Assembly: GCA_014898415.1 (NCBI GenBank)
Contig: RCTD01000019.1
Span: 868,001-932,000, forward strand
Length of the DNA stretch: 64,000 nucleotides
Direction: 5' to 3'
DNA from: Stromatinia cepivora
Taxonomy: Eukaryota; Ascomycota; Leotiomycetes; Helotiales; Sclerotiniaceae
The position numbers were made by a program, and so were the translations under genes. Each line of letters begins with the position of its first letter. The first letter of the stretch is position 1. The notes under the pieces were generated by a model. That model ran no database searches and was not told the DNA's origin. It saw nothing but the letters and a program-made list of their open reading frames with translations. This document shows positions 23,501 to 36,300 of this stretch, one piece after another.

Positions 23501-25320
23501 AATAAGATTTTGAAGAAAAACAGGAAAACAAGATTATAAAAGTATTGATTATAATATCTATATAGGTTAAAATTCAAGAAAGTATAAAACATATTATAAT
23601 TGTAATCCCAATTATTTACAAGATAGATTTTTATATCAAAGATAAGATTATTTCAGATTTCATGATTTCGTTGATAGATATAAATAATATAGAAAATATA
23701 GTATATTCGATCAAAGAAATTCTAGAAATCAAAATACCAAGAATTTATAAAGAAGCAATATCAGATCAAAAATATTCTAAAAAATGAAAGGAAGTTATCC
23801 AAAAGGAAATTATATTCTTGATTCAAAATAATATTTAAGAAAAATATATACTCCTTAAAAGAAGTAATTTGATTTCAATAAAATAAATATTTATAATTAA
23901 AACTAAGGATAATAAGGTAGAACGATTCAAAGCAAGATTAATGATTCAAAGGTTCAATCAGATACTAGGAAAAGATTACAACGAAACATTTGTATCAACA
24001 ATGAAGCTAGATATATTCAAACTATTCCTAACTATTGTTGCAAAAGAAAATTTGGAGTATTTATATTTCGATATTAAAAACGCTTTTACTGAATCGTATT
24101 TGAAAGAAGAAATCTATCTCGAATCACCCTAAGGTATTAAAGTCAAAAAGGAATATATATTATAAGTCTTACGAAACTTATATAATTTGAAATAAACTGG
24201 AAGGGATTAGAATTTACTATTGAAAAAAGAGTTATTAAATATAGGTTTTGTATAAAGTTTAGTAGACCTATATTTGTATATATCCAAAGATTGTGATATA
24301 ATATTATTAATATATATCGATGATATTATTATTGTATTATATATATTATCGCAAATCATTTAGTTTAATGAAAAATTATCGATTCGTTTTAATATCAAGA
24401 ATCTAAAAAAGATTAATAAGATCCTAAATATTAGAATTATTTATAATAGAAAAGTATATATATTAATTATAAATCAAAAAGAATATCTCGATATTATATT
24501 AATCAAATATGATATTATATATAAACAATATCAAGTTAAGAAATTATTAATAATAGATTATATCTATCTCCGATTAACAATTGATAATGATGAATTAGTA
24601 GATATAAACGAATATCAATAATGAATAGAAAATGTGATTTATTCAATGATATATATTCGATTAGATATAGTGTTCTCAATTAGAAGACTTTTACAATTTA
24701 TAACAAAACCAGCAAAATATTATACTATAGCTTTGAAGAATCTAATGTGATATTTATAATCAATAATCAAATAGAAGTTATAACTCGGGTCAAAAGAAAT
24801 ACAATCTGATATCTACAAAGAATATAATATATTTGATAATATAATAAAGGTATATACAAATGTAAATTAAATTAATAACAAATATAATCGGAAAAGTGTT
24901 TCAAGAGAAGTTATGATATTCTATAAAGGCTTTATATTATGGGCTAACAAAAAACAAGTGTTTGTGGCTATTTTTAATACGGAATCAGAATATATTGTAA
25001 TAGTAATATTTATCAAATAAAAAAGATGGGTTGTATAAATGCTTAAAGATTTATTCAAATCAAGTTATATTGAAAAGAACAGAGATATAATTTAGATACT
25101 TGATAACAATTAAAGTATTTTAGTTTTAACCAAGAATCCATATTTGTATAAACAATCCAAATATATAGATATCAATTATTATTTCATTAGGGATTTGATA
25201 GAAAAGAAGAAAATCGCTATTAGTTATATCAATATATACGATATAGTTGTTGATGGAATGACGAAGTTTTGTATAAGGATTGCTTTCGAAAGATTTAAGA
25301 AAATGTTGGGATTAGTAGCC
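20580..25320 (+). pseudogene. Copia A gag-pol polyprotein
   Basis: The whole polyprotein stays in one frame over about 4.7 kb and is broken only by stops of RIP type. In order: gag with KSEYLKDKANTLLYICTIFN (20803 on); protease C-terminus LYISRLEVNLLSGKRIYKTE (21760); gag-pre-integrase RRFNYLDPDKIKNLYKI (about 22,075); integrase core FILIIDNYTKVNWI (about 22,297); RT with RFKARLMIQRFNQILGKDYNETF (about 23,926), YLYFDIKNAFTESYLKEEIYL (about 24,058) and an intact YIDD box (24313-24324); RNase H with KYIDINYYFIRDLIEKKKI (about 25,160-25,220). The linker between integrase and RT is Ser/Lys/Glu-rich, as is usual in fungal copia. No frameshift was found, so inactivation was by point mutation alone. 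Confidence 0.9.
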
Positions 25321-25355
25321 TAGGAAAATCGAATAGGATATCCTCAATAAAGGAA

Positions 25356-25521
25356 TATTGGAAATGAAGCCATTATAAAATTAAAATTGAGGTCATGAGA
25401 CTACAATAATGTACAGACCATATTTGGGGATAACCTCAATTCTACTTTTACTAGAATTATAAATCCTTAGTTCAATCTATATAGTCAACAATACTACTAC
25501 TTCCTGCACCAAAAGTCAACA
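25356..25521 (+). repeat. Copia A 3' LTR
   Basis: This is the partner of 20035-20200 and has the same length. The inner end is mutated (TATTGGAAATGAAGCC) and the outer end is closer to consensus (CTTCCTGCACCAAAAGTCAACA). Confidence 0.93.
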
Positions 25522-26544
25522 GAATTTATTATTTGATCTTTTGATTTCTATATTTCGTTATAGCAAATAAACTTTATCCCCTTCTTTAAATGTAGATTCT
25601 ATATTATATTTTGTATTATAGTAAACTACTATTCTGAATAATATAAATCTTAAATCAAGAACGAGCTGCTCTTATAAATCCTTTAATTGTTCGATTTATA
25701 TTATTATTGATTTTATATTAATTTCTTGTAGTATTAATATTTAATATACTTTAGGATTAAATCCAAAGTTAGTATATACTGATATAATCTTTGTGGTTTC
25801 CGTTTCTGATGTGTTATATACAAATTGTATTATAAGTAATAGTTCTACCCAATTGTCTTATCGATAATTTATATAATATTTAAGATATACTTCCATTATC
25901 TGATTGGTCCTTTTTGTCTGATTATCTGTTTATAAATGAAAAATTATTGATAGTTTTCTTTTAATATCTATTAATACTAATAAAATAATCCAGAATTTCG
26001 AAATAAAAAGTTTATCTCTATCCGAGATTATCTTATCTGGTATTCCATATATATTTACTATAACCTTAAAGAATATATATACTAATTGTTCAACAATCTA
26101 AATTTTTTTGAATAATATTATATATACAAATTTTATCAATTTGTCTATTATATTGAATATTGCATTATACTCAATTTCTATAATAGAATCTTTCGAAAAT
26201 AATAGTTTAACTACAAAATCCCATATAATGAATTTCCATAATTGAGAAGATATATCTAAGATCTGAAACTAATTATACGAAGTATATTGTAACAATTTAT
26301 TCCATATACAGATATTGCAATTTCCAACAATTTCTTCAATTATCGTTCTTATTTATAGAAGATAACTGATTTTCTATATTTTTGTAAATGTTCTTGTAAT
26401 TCCTTAATATCTATATACAAACAATTCATATTATTCTATCACAAATTCTTTAATTATTCGATTAGGAATGTATACTTTTCTATAGAAGTATATTATATCG
26501 TTTTCTATTATAAATCCTGATTCTGTTATCTTGAATATATATAT
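25522..26544 (-). pseudogene. Gypsy B integrase, zinc-binding and core part
   Basis: The minus strand continues gypsy B pol from the gypsy C insertion down to copia A. Near 26,544 it reads IFKITESGFIIENDIIYFYRK, then VYIPNRIIKEFVIE and GITRTFTKI, then EEIVGNCNIC, which fits the H2C2 zinc-binding domain of gypsy integrase. Near 25,600 it reads ESTFKEGDKVYLL, the C-terminal part before the GPY/F module. Multiple stops make it non-functional. Confidence 0.82.
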
Positions 26545-26564
26545 TGTAAGAAAGTTGGGATATC

Positions 26565-28240
26565 TGTTACGAGATACACGTGATCGCGTCCGATCGGGCT
26601 AGTACAATACTAAGCTCCGAGCCGATCATATATATAGCTTTGTAGTACACTCTCTTTAGCTTTGTAGCTTTTAATTTTAAGGTTGATCTTTAAATGTTCG
26701 TTAAATTCGTTATATTATTAAAAGCTCTTCCAAATAAAAAATGGAATAACATTTGTATATACTTATATATACTTTATTTACTCCTATTTAGATATATCGC
26801 TTATATTCTCTCACTTGTATATAAATCTTCTTGATATTATTCGAAGATATTATCTTTTTTTTTACCTTTAATTTCTAAACTATAGATTACAATTCGATAA
26901 ACCTTGCAATTGTAGAACTTCGTAATGAAATAATTTATTAACAGAATGAAATCTCATTCCTATACTCTTTGATTTTCGAATACACTCCTACTATTTATAC
27001 TTCTTTTTATTCAAAACCCTCTTTCCCTAATCCTAAAAAGTTCAATAGTAACTTTCAAAAGTTCGATATTTGATTTCCCTCGATTCGAATAAAATTACAA
27101 ATAGATAATATTGTAATCAGCAATTCTACAATTCAATTTTATTATATTTATCTCAATTTCGAATCTCATATACAAACTATAATACTACTTCAACTTTCTT
27201 TTTTTGATCAAAACATTCCTTTAGATCATATAACGATCCTGAATCAACTCATATATATTTATAACAATCCGAATAAAGTTCAAAAAGCCGAAGATAAGTT
27301 ATTCACTTTCAAATAAGAAACCGATTTTCTATATATCTATATTGCAAAATTCGAAAGAACCTTTTACAAAGCTAAAAATCAGAATTGATCCAATTCGAAT
27401 AAAATCTCAACCTTTCGTAATAGATTTAATATTACTTTTAGAAATTGTCTTTTTCAATAGTTTTCTTTTCTTTATTTCTATCCCGATTTTATTCAGGTTA
27501 TATAATAACTAGCTACTTATACAGCGAATGGATTCTCTGTATTATTCTACTCTAATAAACCTAGAGCCCCATATATATTACAGAATCTATTCCATTCTCG
27601 GAATCACAATCCAATGGACATTAGCAACCTTAATATCATTGATACTTTTAATTCTTTTGATACCCAATCGAACAAATCCAATTATATTTTGATTCTATTT
27701 TATATATAAATATCCGAGTTTTTTTTTTCTAAAAGAACTCTTTTGTATAAACAAAATAAATATATACAATATAAAAATAACTCTTATTAGATACAATTAT
27801 ATCTATTAGACCTATATCAAAGAATCCGAGATCGATAAAAGTCTGTTCCGGTTATTATATTGATTATTGAATTCGAAAACGATAATGATAAAGATCTAGG
27901 AGAGATAATCAATAGTCGATATTTTGAAGATTGTTTGAAGGAAGTATATAATATAGTGGATGTATATTCATTGATTATAATATAATCTGTATATCAGGAA
28001 TTTTTATTAAAAAAAGATTAATGATTATTTTGTATTTAAGTTATTTATTTAAAATAAATTCGAGGCGAACTCTTTAGAAAGGGGGGGTAGTATTACAAGA
28101 TATATATAATCACGTTCGATCGGATTAGTACAATATTAAGCTCCGAGCCGATTATATATATAGCTTTGTAGTATACTCTTTTTAGTTCTGTAGCTTTTAA
28201 TTCTAAGGTTGATCTCTAAACGCTCGTTGGGTTCGTCACA
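26565..28240 (+). mobile_element. Gag-only LTR element T1 (1,676 bp)
   Basis: 150-bp LTRs at 26565-26714 and 28091-28240 flank about 1.38 kb of internal sequence. The TSD is atatc (26560-26564 and 28241-28245), perfect. A purine tract, GAAAGGGGGGG, ends at 28087. The internal part carries only a gag-like frame. No protease, RT, RNase H or integrase motif fits in the space. It depends on another element for mobility. Confidence 0.88.
26960..28020 (+). pseudogene. T1 gag-like protein remnant
   Basis: The frame gives FEYTPTIYTSFYSKP, then KKFNSNFQKFDI, FPSIRIKLQIDN, STIQFYYIYLNFESHIQTII and IYIYNNPNKVQKAEDKLF, then FIQVI and NPMDISNLNIIDTFNSFDTQ. This is the KFDG/L...W...K-type fold seen in gypsy gag (retrotransposon gag domain), followed by the PMDI tail typical of fungal gag proteins. 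I saw no clear CCHC zinc knuckle. Several RIP stops break it. Start and end are approximate. Confidence 0.65.
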
Positions 28241-30700
28241 ATATCAAGGCTTAACACGTAGCTAGTTCGTAATTATATGGTCACATGACTCTTCATAATT
28301 AGATATAAGAAAGGGCTCTGCTCCCCTCTCCTTAAAAGAAATCAATCGTTTTTTCTATTAATCTTTTTGTACTTTATTTGTGTATAACCCAAATCATTAT
28401 CTAAATCTATTAATTTTATTATTTGAACCCTTTATAATATAATTTGATCAATTTCAATTCCCATTTCTTTTTATAGTATACTATTAGGATATATATATTT
28501 TGATCTATCTTTTTTATAATGATGATCTACATCGGATTCGAATTGTATGATTTATATTATACAAATATATCTATAAGAAAACTATAATTAAAAAGAAAAT
28601 AGAATTAATAGTTTATAAATAAGGGGATGGGATTGATTCTAAAAGAATAACCCTTTCAAAAATATAGGATTGTTAAGCTTTGAGTAAGGAAATTTTGATT
28701 ATCGAAACTCCTTTATTCATATTCATCTATTATATCGAAAATGAATCATTTTTCAGTAGAACCATTATTCTACTCTCTATTTTGAAAGGAATATATCGAC
28801 AAAAATTCTATTCAGGGATATAACTAATAATATCAAAAGTATATTAAAACTTCAAATATAATGGAATCCCTATTTATAAACAAATCATTTATCTTTGCGA
28901 GTAAAAAAACTTTAATCTTGAAGGTGACCTTGATTAAATATAATTAATTATATTAAAGAATCTTGAACGTTTTTTATATTTTTAGAGTTATTTGAATATT
29001 TAAATATATATTAAAGTAATAGAAAGGATTGAGTATAGTATATTAAATTACTATCCTTGATATTGGTAACCAAAAATTTAAGATATATTTTAAAAAACTT
29101 TTAATTGAAGGGTTTGAAATTTATATATTCCTTTGAAAAAAGGAAAATCCTGGGAAGGATTATATATACCTTTCCTTTTCTTTTGGAAATTTATTAAAAG
29201 AAAATTATAAATATTGAAAACTATCGAAAATCAAATATTGAATTAGATTCTAATAAATCGGATACTTTTCAATCAAATTATAATAATATAATAAATAACT
29301 TTAATTCATCTACAAGATTGAATCTTTTATAAAATACTCTTCAAAAATCAAAGAATAATATTGTTACCTCAATTATCGATCCTTTTGAATTTATTGAAGA
29401 ATTCTTTATTAATAATAACAGAAATCCTATTAAAAAAAAAGAAAAAACAAAGAAAATCAAAAAAGAAAAAGAAGTAAACTAATAACAGCAAAATCTATCA
29501 AAAATTCCATTTGTTATTTGCATTAAAAATTATATATATATATTCTCTATTATATTATATACTAGAAATATTATTACCTTTATTTTCAATGGGATCGATA
29601 TATCTAACTTCCTTACAATTTGGAATATCTTACAAATTGATTACAGTATATCCGATAAGGAAATACGAATTTGATTTTCTTAATATTGCAATTATATTAT
29701 TATTATCCAAATCAAATTTATACTGAAATACAATTCTATTAGATATAATTAGAAAAAAGAATTGAAATCAATATTACTCCAATACTTTCGCAATTACGAT
29801 ATCCAGTAAATAACAAGCACTCAAAACTTTCTTAATCAATTTGTTGATAATCAATATAACAAGAATAAAAAGAATTATAATACAAATCCAATAATGATAA
29901 AGAATTATATTACTAAATTCGTATTTTCGGCTATTCAATTCATTAATAATCATATAATCATCGAATTCAAAGCCGGAAGGATATTCCTATATAACTTATA
30001 TATCCAAATAGAAAAGAAGATTACTAAACAATTTAAAATTGATCTTGATGATTCTATTTCTATGAATTTCAAAAGAATAATAAACGAAATCTATAAATAA
30101 TACTTTTCTAAAAATTCTATTATCCGAATTTACAAAAGATTTAAATTCTATTAGATTATTATTTCCTAGATTATATATAAATATATGAAAATCTTATTCG
30201 TTTTCGATGTCAATATAAAGCTTTATTTTTAAGACCGGAAGATGTAACGAACCCAACGAGCGTTTAGAGATCAATCTTAGAATTAAAAGCTACAGAGTTA
30301 AAAAGAAAGTGCTACAAAACTATATATATGATCGACTCGAAGCTTAGTACTGTACTAATCCGATCGAACGCGATCATATGTATCTTATAACACTACCCTC
30401 CCCTTTTGAAGAGTTCGCCTCGAATTCATTTAAAATGAATGACTTAAGTACAAAATGATCATTAATCGTCTTCTTTTTCTAAAAATGTCTAATACAAAGT
30501 ATACATCATAGTCAACGAATATACATCCATTATATTATATACTTCCTCCAAACGATCTTCAAAATATCGGTTATTGATTATCTCTTCTAAATCTTCATTA
30601 TCATTGTTTTCGGATTTAGTAATCAGTATAATAACTGGAACAGACTTTTATCGATCTTGGATTCCTTGATGCGGATTTAGCGGACAGGTTTGTATTTAAT

Positions 30701-32376
30701 TGTCACGAGATACACGTGATCGCGTACGATCGGACTAATACAATACTAAGCTCCGAGCCGATCATATATATAGCTTTGTAGCACATTCTTTTTAGCTTTA
30801 TAGCTTTTAATTCTAAAATTGATCTCTAAATATTCATTAAATTCGTTATATTATTAAAAGCTTTTTCAGATAAGAAATGGAATAATATATGTTTATATTC
30901 ATGTACATTCCGTTTGCTCCTGTTTTAGGTATATACTCATATTCATTCATTTGCATATGGATTTTCTTAATATTATTCGAAAGTATTGTCTTTTTTTTTA
31001 CCCTTAATTTTTAAACTATAAATTACGATTCGATAAATTTCACAATTGCAGAACTTCATGGCAAAGTGATTCGTTAACAAAATGAAATCTTGTTTTTACA
31101 TTCCTTGATTCTCGAATATACTCCTACTATTTATATTTCTTTTTATCCGAAATCCTTTTTTTCTGATCCTGAAAAGTTCAATAATAACTCTCAAAAGTTT
31201 GATATCTAGCTTCCTTCGATTCAAACAAAATTATAAGTAGACAACACTATGATCAACAATTCTATAGTTCAATTTTACTATGTTTATTTTAATCTCAAAT
31301 CTTATATACAAATTATAATATTACCTCAGTTTTCTTTTATTGATCAAAACGTTCCTTTAGATTATACAACGATTCTAGATTAATTTATATGTATTTATAA
31401 CAATCCGAATAAAGTTCAAAAAGCCGAAAATAAGTTATTCATTTTCAAATAAGGAACCGATTTTTTATATATCTATATTACAAAATTCGAAAGGACCTTT
31501 TACAAAGCCAAAGATCAGAATTGATTCAATTCGAATAAAATCTCAACCTTTCATAATAAATTCAATATTATTTTTAGAAATCGTTTTTCTCAATAACTTT
31601 CTCTTTTTCATTTCTATCCCGACTTTATTCAAATTATACAACAATTAGCCGCTTGTACAGCGAATGGATTCCCTGTATCATTCTATTCTAATGAATCTAA
31701 AGTCTCATATATATTACAGAATCCATTCCATTCTCGAAATTATAATCCAATGGATATTAACAATTTTAATATCATTAATACTTTTAACCCTTTTGATATC
31801 CAACCAAACAAATCCAATCATATTTTGATTCTATTTTATGTATAAATACCCAAATTTTCCTTTTTTGAAAGAATTCTTTTGTATAAACAAAATAAATATA
31901 TACAATATAAAAGTAACTTTTATTAAATATAAGTTTATCCGTTAAACTTATATCAAAGAATCCGAGATCGATAAAAGTCTATATCAATTATTATATTGAC
32001 TATTGAGCCCAAAAATAATGATGATAAGGATCTAAAAAAGATGATCAATGATCGATATTTTGAAGATCGTTTGGAGGAGGCAAATGGTACGATGAATGTG
32101 TATTCGTTGATTATAATACAATCCGTATATCAGGAATTTTTATTAAAAGAAAATTAATAATCATTTTGTATTTAAATTATTCATTTAAAATGAATTCGAG
32201 GCGAACTCTTCAGAAGGGGGGGATAATATTACGAGATACATGTGATCGTATACGATCGGATTAGTACAATATTAAGCTCCGAGCCGATTATATATATAGC
32301 TTTGTAGTACACTCTCTTTAGCTCTATAGCTTTTAATTCTAAGGTTGATCTCTAAACACTCGTTGGGTTCGTTACA
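30701..32376 (+). mobile_element. Gag-only LTR element T3 (1,676 bp)
   Basis: 150-bp LTRs at 30701-30850 and 32227-32376 with TSD ttaat (30696-30700 and 32377-32381). It has exactly the length of T1 and similar internal sequence, including the same gag-like region. It is inserted in T2 in the opposite orientation, so a member of the family landed inside another member. Confidence 0.88.
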
Positions 32377-32567
32377 TTAATAGAAAATACTTCTATATTG
32401 TATATATTTATTTTGTTTGTGTAAAAGAATTCTTTCAGAAAAGAAAAATTCGGGTGTTTGTATACAGAGTAGAATCAAGGTACAATCGGATTTATCTAAT
32501 TGAATATCAAAAGGATTAAGAATATTAATAATATTAAAATTGCTAATATCCATTAAATTGTGATTCC

Positions 32568-32717
32568 TGTCACGAGATACACGTGATCGCGTCCGATCGG
32601 GCTAGTACAGTACTAAGCTCCGAGCCGATCATATATATAGCTTTGTAGCACACTCTCTTTAGCTCTGTAGCTTTTAATTCTAAGGTTGATCTCTAAACGC
32701 TCGTTGGGTTCGTCACA
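32568..32717 (+). repeat. Solo LTR T4 of the gag-only family
   Basis: A single 150-bp LTR (TGTCACGAGATACACG...TTCGTCACA) with TSD attcc on both sides (32563-32567 and 32718-32722). It is the least mutated copy in the window and serves as the family consensus. A solo LTR with an intact TSD indicates LTR-LTR recombination after insertion. It sits within T2. Confidence 0.9.
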
Positions 32718-33005
32718 ATTCCGAGAGTGGGATGGATTCTGTAATATATATGGGGCTCTGAATTCACTAGAATAAGATAATACAAAGAATCTATTCATTA
32801 TGCGAATAATTAGTCATTATATAATCTGAATAAAATCGGAATAGAAATAAAGAAAAGAAAATTATTGAGAAAAACGATTTCTAAAAATAACATTGAATCC
32901 ATTACAAAAGATTAAGATTTTATTCGAATTGGATTAATTTTGATCTTTAACTTTATAAAAAATCCTTTCGAATTTTATAATATAGATATATAAAAAATCG
33001 ATTCT

Positions 33006-33392
33006 TTATTTGAAAATGAATAATTTATCTTCAACTTCTTGAACTTTATTCGGATTGTTATAAATATATATGAATTGATCTAAAATCGTTGTATAATCTA
33101 AAAGAATATTTTGATTAAGAAAAGAAAGCTGAAATAGTATTATAGTTTGTATATGAAATTCGAAATTGAAATAAATATAGTAAAATTGAATTGTAGAATC
33201 GCTGATCGTAGTATTATCTATTTGTAGTTTCGTTTGAATCAAGGGAAGCCAGGTATCGAACTTTTGAAAGCTATTATTGAATTTTTCAGAATTAAAGAGA
33301 AAGGGTTTCGAATAAAAAGGAGTATAAACAATAAAAATATATTCAAAAATCAAGAAATATAGGAACAAGATTTCATCCCATTGACAAATCAT
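33006..33392 (-). pseudogene. T2 gag-like fragment, the longest open copy of the family
   Basis: 128 codons are open on the minus strand. They read EKFNNSFQKFDTWLPLIQTK, then LQIDNTTISDSTIQFYYIYF, then HIQTIILFQLSFLNQNILLD and IYNNPNKVQEVEDKLF. The pattern is that of gypsy gag capsid domains. The stop and the RIP-broken continuation lie to the left, before T4. It gives the best template for searching related elements. Confidence 0.7.
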
Positions 33393-36300
33393 TTTGCCAC
33401 AAAGTTTTGTAATTGTAAAGTTTATCGAATTGTAATTTATAATTTAGAAATTAAAAATAAGAAAAAAAACAATACTTTCGAATAATATCAAAAAGATTTA
33501 TATATAAATGAAAAAACAGAAATGATATATTTAAACAGGAATAAACAAAGTATATATGAATATATACAGATATTATTTTATTTTTTATTTGGAAAAGCTT
33601 TTAATAATATAATGAATCCAATAAACATTTAGAGATCAATCTTAGAATTAAAAGCTATAAAGTTAAAAAGAGAGTGCTACGAAGCTATATATATGATCGG
33701 CTCGAAGCTTAATATTGTACTAGCCCGATCGGACGCGATCACGTGTATCTCGTAACAGAAGATAAAGGATATTATAAATGAAATCACTAACCTTTTGGAT
33801 AAATTCAGTATAAATTATTTAAGGGTGAGAATCAAAGGTATAAGGGATTCGAAATTATCTTTTTTGTTATTATAATATCAAACTATTTATTAAAAAAGTA
33901 ATACAAGATACGATGATTATTTTATTCAGAATAAATAAAAGGGAATTCTTTTTGATATAAATGAAATTTATAAGAAGGATTATCTTTGTTATTATTATTT
34001 TGAAAGATCTTTTCATAATAATGATTATATTATAAAATAAAATTGCCTTAAGAAGATTGATGATATTAATACTGGATTATATTATTATAATGAATACAGA
34101 GTCTTTATATTTAATCCCAAAAGATATTCTAACCCTTTTCCAATTTTTAGGCAAAAGGACTTTTTAGAAAGTCATCAGATTGAAATATATACAAAAACTT
34201 ATGGGTTTGGTTAATAAAAGAAGTGATTGAAGAAATTCAATATTAAGAATAACTCACCGAATCTTGGAATCTTTAATATCGAAATCATAAGGAATATATT
34301 TATAAATAATATCAATTATCAAAAAGGGGAAATTATCAATATTAATATAGTTATCCAATTTAAAGAAACTTTAAAACTATAAAACCGATTATTTAAAAAA
34401 TCCAAATCGATAGAATAGAATGGAATTGATAAACTTTAAAAATCGTTAAACATTTTTTGAAAGATATTGTTTAAAACAATAAATCAAATTGAAAGGGAAA
34501 AGCTAAAGAAAGAATTCTTCAATAAAGATGAAACTATAGATATTAACAAAAACAAAGAAAACGAAGTAAAAGAATCTCAGAGAGGAAAAGATCTTCCTGA
34601 ATTTAATAAAAATGATATAATATAAAAGAATAGAACACTCAATTTTTGTATTAAATCCTTAAGAATAAAAAAGCAAGTATTAATTATTATTTATACTATA
34701 AAATCCTTAATAGAAATCTTGAAACAGATTTGTAAAATCGAAATCCCGATAATAATTGGAATTATTCTTATATATATACTAGATCTTTTCAAATAAATTT
34801 TCAAGAAAATATTAATCATAAATATCAAAGAACAAAAAAAGCTTTTCAGAAATTCAGAAATTCCTACCGAAAAAGTTGCAATAATTTTAACAATTATTAA
34901 TTATTTAAATATTTTCTTTAATTATCAATTAAAAGAAATATATAATATATTTATTATTATTATAACCCTTACAAATAAGAATATCAAGATTAACAGTATT
35001 ATCGATTCGGGATTGATAATTAATATAATGAATCTGGAAATTATAAAAGAATTGGGATTCATAATATATAAATATAAAACGATAATGATTACCCTTAATA
35101 GAAATGCCATTATTTTATATAAATTGATTGAAGATATAGAAATCAATTTTGGAGGAATTAAAAATATCGTTGATATCTTTGTTCTGAATAATACTAAAGA
35201 TCTGTTATTGTTAAAGATATTATATTTGTTTATAAAAAAGATTGATTTTGAATATAAAGAAGATGAATAGATTATATGAGTTATTGATGATAATGATATT
35301 AATAGAGTTGATTATTAAACAATTGGATCAAAATATAAAATAGATATTATAAAAACTGATCTTGAAAAATTGAGAAAAGAATAAATAATATAAATCCTAG
35401 GAATTGTATTAATAATTTTTCAAAAATCCTAGATATTATTAAAAGTAAAAGGAAATTTGAAGAATTCATTAAAAATTATTTCCTAGAACTTTTGATTGGC
35501 ATTCTAAATTTTAAAATAGTTTTAAATTCTATAGAATTCAATATAGATATTATTCGAATTAATTTTGATTTTGATATCGAAGATATATTTGATAATATTA
35601 AAGATTTGGAACTAAAGGGATTTCAAGAATATTTTATTATTAATGATATTCATTTCGATTTAGAAAAACTTAGGATAGAGAGTAATATTTGAAAGAAATT
35701 AATCAATATCAAATATGAAATTCTTATTCCAATTAATAATATATATAAGAAAAAGAAGAATAAAATAAAATCTTTGAATGAAATAGAATATATCAATAAA
35801 AAGATTTTAGAAGATAATTCTAATTGGTTAGAATTGGAATATGTAAAATACTTTAAATATCAATTATTAGATTCCTTTTCGAAATATTTGATATTATATT
35901 TTGATATTAGATTTGAAGGTTTTCAATTAATATAAGAATATTTAATATTATTAGATATCAAAGATATACTTTGAAAGTATAAAAAGGAATTTCTTTTTAT
36001 ATTATTGCAGAATCAAAAAGCAATATTAATTTTTGATTAAATTGAAATTGGCAATATCAAATCTTCAATTACTCCATTACAAATTATCAAAACAATATTA
36101 TATAAGGTTTGGTAAGCTTTTGGTTTTATATCCTTTAAAGTTTTTTTATTAATAATTATCAAAATGATAAAAGATTGTATTAAGTGAAGTATATTAGAGA
36201 AAAGAAAAGGATTATACCGAAACCCTTAATATTTAATTAAAAAGAACAAGACTAATAAATATTGTATTATTATTGTAATAACAAAAGCAAATGTTGTAAT

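Larger units (their letters stand above)
20035..25521 (+). mobile_element. Ty1/copia retrotransposon A, full length, RIP-inactivated
   Basis: It is 5,487 bp with two 166-bp LTRs (20035-20200 and 25356-25521) and a perfect TSD, gaatt (20030-20034 and 25522-25526). It lies in the integrase region of gypsy B in the opposite orientation. It belongs to the same family as copia E and copia G here. Confidence 0.95.
26545..28518 (+). repeat. Gypsy C 5' LTR, interrupted by T1
   Basis: It starts TGTAAGAAAGTTGGGATATC and ends TTTTTATA. The T1 element plus its 5-bp duplication (1,681 bp) sits 20 bp inside the left end. Without it the LTR is 293 bp, the same as the 3' copy. Confidence 0.87.
30243..33757 (-). 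mobile_element. Gag-only LTR element T2, carrying T3 and solo LTR T4
   Basis: Inverted relative to T1. 150-bp LTRs lie at 30243-30392 and 33608-33757 (TGTAACGAACCC... and ...CGTAACA as read on plus). The TSD gaaga is perfect (30238-30242 and 33758-33762). Removing T3 with its duplication (1,681 bp) and T4 with its duplication (155 bp) leaves 1,679 bp, close to the 1,676 bp of T1 and T3. It lies inside the gag region of gypsy C. Confidence 0.87.
29200..34230 (+). pseudogene. Gypsy C gag region, split by T2
   Basis: Gag-like sequence around 29,580-30,237 reads FNGIDISNFLTIWNILQIDY, then FRNYDIQ, KNYITKFVFSAIQFINNHII and MNFKRIINEIYK. The T2 element (30243-33757) interrupts it, and the frame resumes with KDIINEITNLLDKFSINYL after 33,763. 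Position before the protease supports gag. No zinc knuckle was identified. Limits are approximate. Confidence 0.6.

Noticed and set aside
26551..26555. Gypsy C LTR starting at TGGGATATC (26556) with TSD aaagt
   Set aside because: The sequence after the 3' LTR is atatt, not aaagt; extending both LTRs 11 bp left to TGTAAG gives matched 293-bp LTRs, an ATAT duplication and a restored host frame.
30243..30392. T-family LTRs as inverted-repeat DNA transposon (MITE) ends
   Set aside because: The repeats at each element are direct, with TG...CA termini, 5-bp TSDs, a purine tract before the 3' copy and gag content, which fits LTR retrotransposons.
32613..32798. A 61-codon minus-strand protein
   Set aside because: It is mostly the solo LTR T4 read in reverse, fused by chance to T2 internal sequence.
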